NCBI RefSeq assembly: GCF_000829435.1 | Contig: NZ_JXRP01000014.1 | Span: 1 to 64,000 of the forward strand | From: Jeotgalibacillus soli | GTDB lineage: Bacteria; Bacillota; Bacilli; Bacillales; Jeotgalibacillaceae | DNA length: 64,000 nucleotides | Reading direction: 5' to 3' | In this document: positions 61,189-64,000 of the stretch, one piece after another | Layout: each line of letters starts with the position of its first letter | How positions within the stretch are numbered: the first letter of the stretch is position 1 | The notes under the pieces: generated by a model | What the model was told of the DNA's origin: nothing | The model's database searches: none | Seen by the model: the letters and a program-made list of their open reading frames with translations, nothing else | Made by a program: the position numbers and the translations under genes

Positions 61189-61995
61189 ATGCCGATCATC
61201 ACTAAAATTACGGTGCAGAAAAAAAACAAAGAACGTTACAATATATTTCTTGATGGAACGTATGCATTTAGTGTAGATGAAGAAGTGCTGGCACGTTTTC
61301 GGCTTTCGAAAAATAAAGAGCTGACTGATTTTGATATAGGTGAAATTGAATATGAAGATGAAATTAGAAAAGGGTTTAATAAGGCCCTTTTCTACTTAAG
61401 CTATCGTATGCGCTCTGAGCATGAAATTGTCCTGTATTTGCGAAATGAGCATGAGATGGGGGACGCCTCCATTCAGGAAACATTGCATAAATTAAGGGAG
61501 TATGGCTACGTTAATGATGAAGAATTTACGAAAGCCTATGTGAACACACAGCTTCGCACATCAGATAAAGGCCCCCAGCATTTACAAATGGCGCTGAAGG
61601 ATAAAGGGGTTAGCCCAGGTGTGATTGAAGCTATGCTCGAAACGATTCCTTTTGAAGAATGGCTGGAGCGAGCAAAACAAGTGATGCAAAAGGTTATTCA
61701 AAAAAACCAAAAGCAATCTGAGATGCAAATTAAAAAGAAAACACAGGACACTTTAGCGAGAAAAGGGTATTCTGGCATTATAATAAGGGAGGTTCTTTCC
61801 TCCCAAGCAATTGATCGGGATGATGATGAAATGTGGCAGGCGATTTATACACAAGCACGAAAAGCTCATAATAAGCTTGTTAATAAATATGAAGGCTATG
61901 AATATACACAGCGCATGAAGCAGGCGTTATTCCGAAAAGGATTTCAAATGGATAATATTGAAAAAGTGATTGATCATCTTGCTAAAGAGGAGTAG
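61189..61995 (+). CDS. recX: RecX, RecA modulator
   Basis: A 268-residue protein with the repeated three-helix RecX modules: RSEHEIVLYLRNEHEMGDAS, LHKLREYGYVNDEEFTKAYV, KGPQHLQMALKDKGVSPGVI and a third and fourth copy to the C-terminus (MKQALFRKGFQMDNIEKVID). Long bacillary RecX (264 residues in B. subtilis) has the same layout. It binds RecA filaments and modulates recombination. ATG 61189 after AGGTGA is chosen over GTG 61180. Confidence 0.93.
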   Translation: MPIITKITVQKKNKERYNIFLDGTYAFSVDEEVLARFRLSKNKELTDFDIGEIEYEDEIRKGFNKALFYLSYRMRSEHEIVLYLRNEHEMGDASIQETLHKLREYGYVNDEEFTKAYVNTQLRTSDKGPQHLQMALKDKGVSPGVIEAMLETIPFEEWLERAKQVMQKVIQKNQKQSEMQIKKKTQDTLARKGYSGIIIREVLSSQAIDRDDDEMWQAIYTQARKAHNKLVNKYEGYEYTQRMKQALFRKGFQMDNIEKVIDHLAKEE

Positions 61996-62023
61996 GGAAG
62001 GAAGGTTATCATTAAAATAAAGG

Positions 62024-62056
62024 ATAGGCTGTCTCCTTATGTAATGAGCAGCCTAT
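62024..62056. terminator. Hairpin between convergent recX and SDR genes
   Basis: ATAGGCTG (62024-62031) with CAGCCTAT (62049-62056) and inner TCTC/GAG. Weak T-tracts; CCTTTATTTTA follows on the minus strand. Confidence 0.5.
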
Positions 62057-62062
62057 ACCTCT

Positions 62063-62749
62063 CTATCTTTTTGATTCAATAATGATTTCATCCTGATCAT
62101 GCATATTTTCAACAATAATATCAGCGACTTCTTTTGGTGTTCGAAAGATTTCTGGGGAGTCCACATGTGTTGAGCCTTCCCAAAAAGGTGTATTCATACC
62201 GCCCATATAGGCACGGACCACGCGAATACCAAAAGGCTTAAGCTCTTGAGCTATGCTTTCTGAAAAACCGCGCAAGGCAAATTTACTCGCGACGTAACCT
62301 GATTCATTTACTTTTCCTCGAAGAGCGGCAGTAGAGAGAATGTTAAGGAACATGCCGGACTTTTCTTCTTTCATATAGGGAACTAAAGCTTTTGTAAGCG
62401 CCATGGGTCCTAACACATTTGTGCGAAACATAAGATCCCATTCCTCCATATCCATGGATTCAAGGGAGCCGAAGTATCCGACACCTGCATTGTTTACTAC
62501 CAAATCAATTGGAAGCATTTCTGAATCTCTTAATTTATTGATTAATTCTCTTAATTGTTCAGGCATTGTAACATCACATGCGACACTTGATGCTGTGCCA
62601 TTGAGTGCGTTGATACTGGCTTCAAGCTCCACAAGAGGCTTTACTCTCCTGCCAACCAGGATCATATGATAGCTGCGGCTGAGAGATAACGCTAGCTCTT
62701 TTCCTAATCCTGTACCAGCTCCAGTAACTAATGCAATCGGACGTTTCAT
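62063..62749 (-). CDS. Short-chain dehydrogenase/reductase
   Basis: A 228-residue classical SDR. Cofactor motif ALVTGAGTGLGKELALSL, NNAGVGYFGSLE, catalytic Ser in NILSTAALRG and Tyr-Lys in ESGYVASKFALRGF, plus the helix Asn in FRTNVLGPMAL. Substrate not identifiable. RR-V after the second strand (VGRRVKPLVE) suggests NADP preference (inference). ATG 62749 follows GGAGG. Inserted between recX and yfhH, divergent from yfhH. Confidence 0.9.
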   Translation of the reverse strand: MKRPIALVTGAGTGLGKELALSLSRSYHMILVGRRVKPLVELEASINALNGTASSVACDVTMPEQLRELINKLRDSEMLPIDLVVNNAGVGYFGSLESMDMEEWDLMFRTNVLGPMALTKALVPYMKEEKSGMFLNILSTAALRGKVNESGYVASKFALRGFSESIAQELKPFGIRVVRAYMGGMNTPFWEGSTHVDSPEIFRTPKEVADIIVENMHDQDEIIIESKR

Positions 62750-62820
62750 TTTTTTGTGCCTCCATTCTTTGTTTTAGCATAATCATTTCGTATACTAATA
62801 GTAGAAATGAGGTGCTGTTA

Positions 62821-63162
62821 ATGTCAATAGAGAAACGTTATAGTACAATGTCAAAGCATGAATTAAACCAGGAAATTGCTGCATTAAAGGAAAAAGCCCG
62901 CAAAGCAGAACAGTTAGGAATTGTGAATGAATTTGCGGTTCTTGAACGAAAAGCAATTATGGCTCAGGCGTATTTGCTTGACTCTAAACAATATAAGCCG
63001 GGAACTGTGTATGCAATCCTAGGAGATCCGGGCAGTTATTTTAAAATTGATTATCTCAACGGCGTTTTTGCTTGGGGGTACCGCTTAAGAGGCGAGAAAC
63101 AGCTGGAAGCACTTCCAATTTCTATGCTTGAGCTGTCAGGTGAAGACCACCAGCAGGGTTGA
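62821..63162 (+). CDS. yfhH: DUF1811 protein YfhH
   Basis: A 113-residue protein of the DUF1811 family: EKRYSTMSKHELNQEIAALK, EKARKAEQLGIVNEFAVLER, YLNGVFAWGYRLRG and ALPISMLEL. This matches B. subtilis YfhH (104 residues), located as here between recX and yfhI. Function unknown. ATG 62821 after GAGGTG; an upstream in-frame extension into the SDR region is rejected. Confidence 0.9.
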   Translation: MSIEKRYSTMSKHELNQEIAALKEKARKAEQLGIVNEFAVLERKAIMAQAYLLDSKQYKPGTVYAILGDPGSYFKIDYLNGVFAWGYRLRGEKQLEALPISMLELSGEDHQQG

Positions 63163-63188
63163 TCAGTACAGCAATTTATACATAATCC

Positions 63189-63228
63189 AGGCATATCCAT
63201 TTCTATTTGAAATGGATATGCCTTTTTT
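63189..63228 (+). terminator. yfhH terminator
   Basis: Perfect 15-bp stem AGGCATATCCATTTC (63189-63203) with GAAATGGATATGCCT (63209-63223), then TTTTTA. Confidence 0.92.
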
Positions 63229-63240
63229 ATGAATGAACGT

Positions 63241-64000
63241 CTAGCGATTTTGGAGGTTAGGGTTTCGAACAGAATACGAGGCAGAGCTTGTATTTTGATC
63301 CAGTCTTTTCATATTAACAGCAATCATGGGCCCAATAACACAAAGGATAAGGTTTGTAATGATGATTGCTGACCAGACGCGCCATTCCCATACATAACCA
63401 AGTAAATACGTACAGACACTCCCTCCAAGATAATAAATGAATAAATAGAGGGATGAGGCGCTTCCTTTTGCCTCGTCAGCTTTCATACTAACCCAGTTCA
63501 TCACCGCAGCGTGCGAAAAGAAAAAGCCAAAGCATAGCAGTGCGAGTCCAATTAATATGACGAATAGGGAAGCCATCCACGTAAGTAATATACCCAATAT
63601 CATGATGCATAGCCCCAGCATAATACGTTGGGGAATAGCCATAAATGTGTTAAATTTGCCGGATAAGGTTGAACTAAATGTACCAGCCAAATGAGTTAAA
63701 AATAAAAAACCCATCCGGCAGTAGATAATTTGTACGGCTTATCTTGAAGGTAGTAAGCTACATAGTTGAAGATCCCCCATAAATACGAAAAAAGTAATTC
63801 CAGCCATATAGTAGGCTTGTCGTACGACTGTTGATTTTAACTGTGAAATTAATTCCTGATGTGCACCTGTGATCGAAAATGGCTTTGGTGTGAAGTGATT
63901 TGATTTCGGTAATAAAATGACGAATAAAATAAAGCATATGACCCCGATCAAACCCATGAATAAACATGATGCCTGCCAATTCCATACATCTGCTACAATA
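63241..64000 (-). pseudogene. yfhI: MFS transporter YfhI-like, frameshifted, runs off the window
   Basis: C-terminal 250 or so residues of an MFS transporter. Reading in from the right edge: IVADVWNWQASCLFMGLIGV, then STVVRQAYYMAGITFFVFMG up to a GGGGG run near 63778. A second frame then carries IFNYVAYYLQDKPYKLSTAG, and near 63716 the first frame resumes with MGFLFLTHLAGTFSS and continues to RNPNLQNR. A TAA lies in the first frame between. The two indels compensate but leave a stop, so the chain is interrupted unless the sequence is in error. Position next to yfhH matches yfhI. Confidence 0.75.

Overview
The window is chromosomal DNA of a low-GC, spore-forming member of the Bacillaceae (Bacillus in the broad sense). 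This rests on strong AGGAGG-type ribosome binding sites, frequent TTG and GTG starts, sigma-A and sigma-D promoters, a PdaA spore-cortex deacetylase, MreBH, SalA, and conserved neighbourhoods matching the Bacillus subtilis yrh (formate dehydrogenase), yfk (yfkM-K-J-I-H, yfkAB), yfjP-yfjO and yfhF-recX-yfhH-yfhI loci. No rRNA, tRNA, CRISPR array, prophage or complete insertion sequence was seen.

Layout. 0-1.5 kb: start of an iron alcohol dehydrogenase, a tandem-duplicated HxlR regulator and a small unknown gene. 1.5-8.4 kb: salA and a formate module (yrhE formate dehydrogenase, yrhD, divergent yrhF and an oxalate/formate-type MFS transporter behind a long leader with an attenuator-like hairpin). 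8.4-10 kb: a decayed nitrilase joined by a deletion to a truncated sigma-54-type regulator. 10.2-15.4 kb: cobalamin riboswitch-metE, an XRE-cupin regulator divergent from a stand-alone GTP cyclohydrolase II, and an esterase. 15.4-21.1 kb: a HIT pseudogene and a TPP-riboswitch thiamin salvage operon (ylmB-tenA-thiZ-thiX-thiY). 21.2-30.5 kb: SnoaL-like protein, bacterial NO synthase, a tiny membrane protein, a decayed surface protein, mreBH, a chemoreceptor paired with a BMP-type lipoprotein, a thioesterase, a second tiny membrane protein and an M29 aminopeptidase. 30.6-37.3 kb: a response regulator, photolyase, DUF429 remnant, sigma-D-driven motAB, a transposase remnant and an AGCS symporter. 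37.4-44 kb: FAD monooxygenase plus O-methyltransferase, then the yfk block and yeeI. 44-50.3 kb: zosA-like P-type ATPase behind a perfect per box, MFS, OsmC, yjzC, yfkAB and an SE1561-type protein. 50.7-64 kb: class I fumarase, pdaA, a PAS kinase, yfjP-yfjO, a soluble chemoreceptor, a CBS/CorC-type protein, and the yfhF-recX-SDR-yfhH-yfhI block, with yfhI frameshifted and running off the window.

Two things stand out. First, a dispersed GC-rich element of about 110-190 bp, with GTTGATT/AATCAAC near its ends, occurs seven times, always between genes and in both orientations; one copy sits inside the thiamin operon. Second, decayed genes are common: nitrilase, sigma-54 regulator, HIT, surface protein, DUF429, transposase and yfhI. 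The low-molecular-weight phosphatase yfkJ is intact as a reading frame but has lost one codon of its catalytic P-loop. I found no clearly new multigene system. The best candidates for undescribed biology are the monooxygenase/methyltransferase pair, the leader of the formate-type transporter, the pair of tiny membrane proteins, and the short minus-strand transcript near 48.1 kb.
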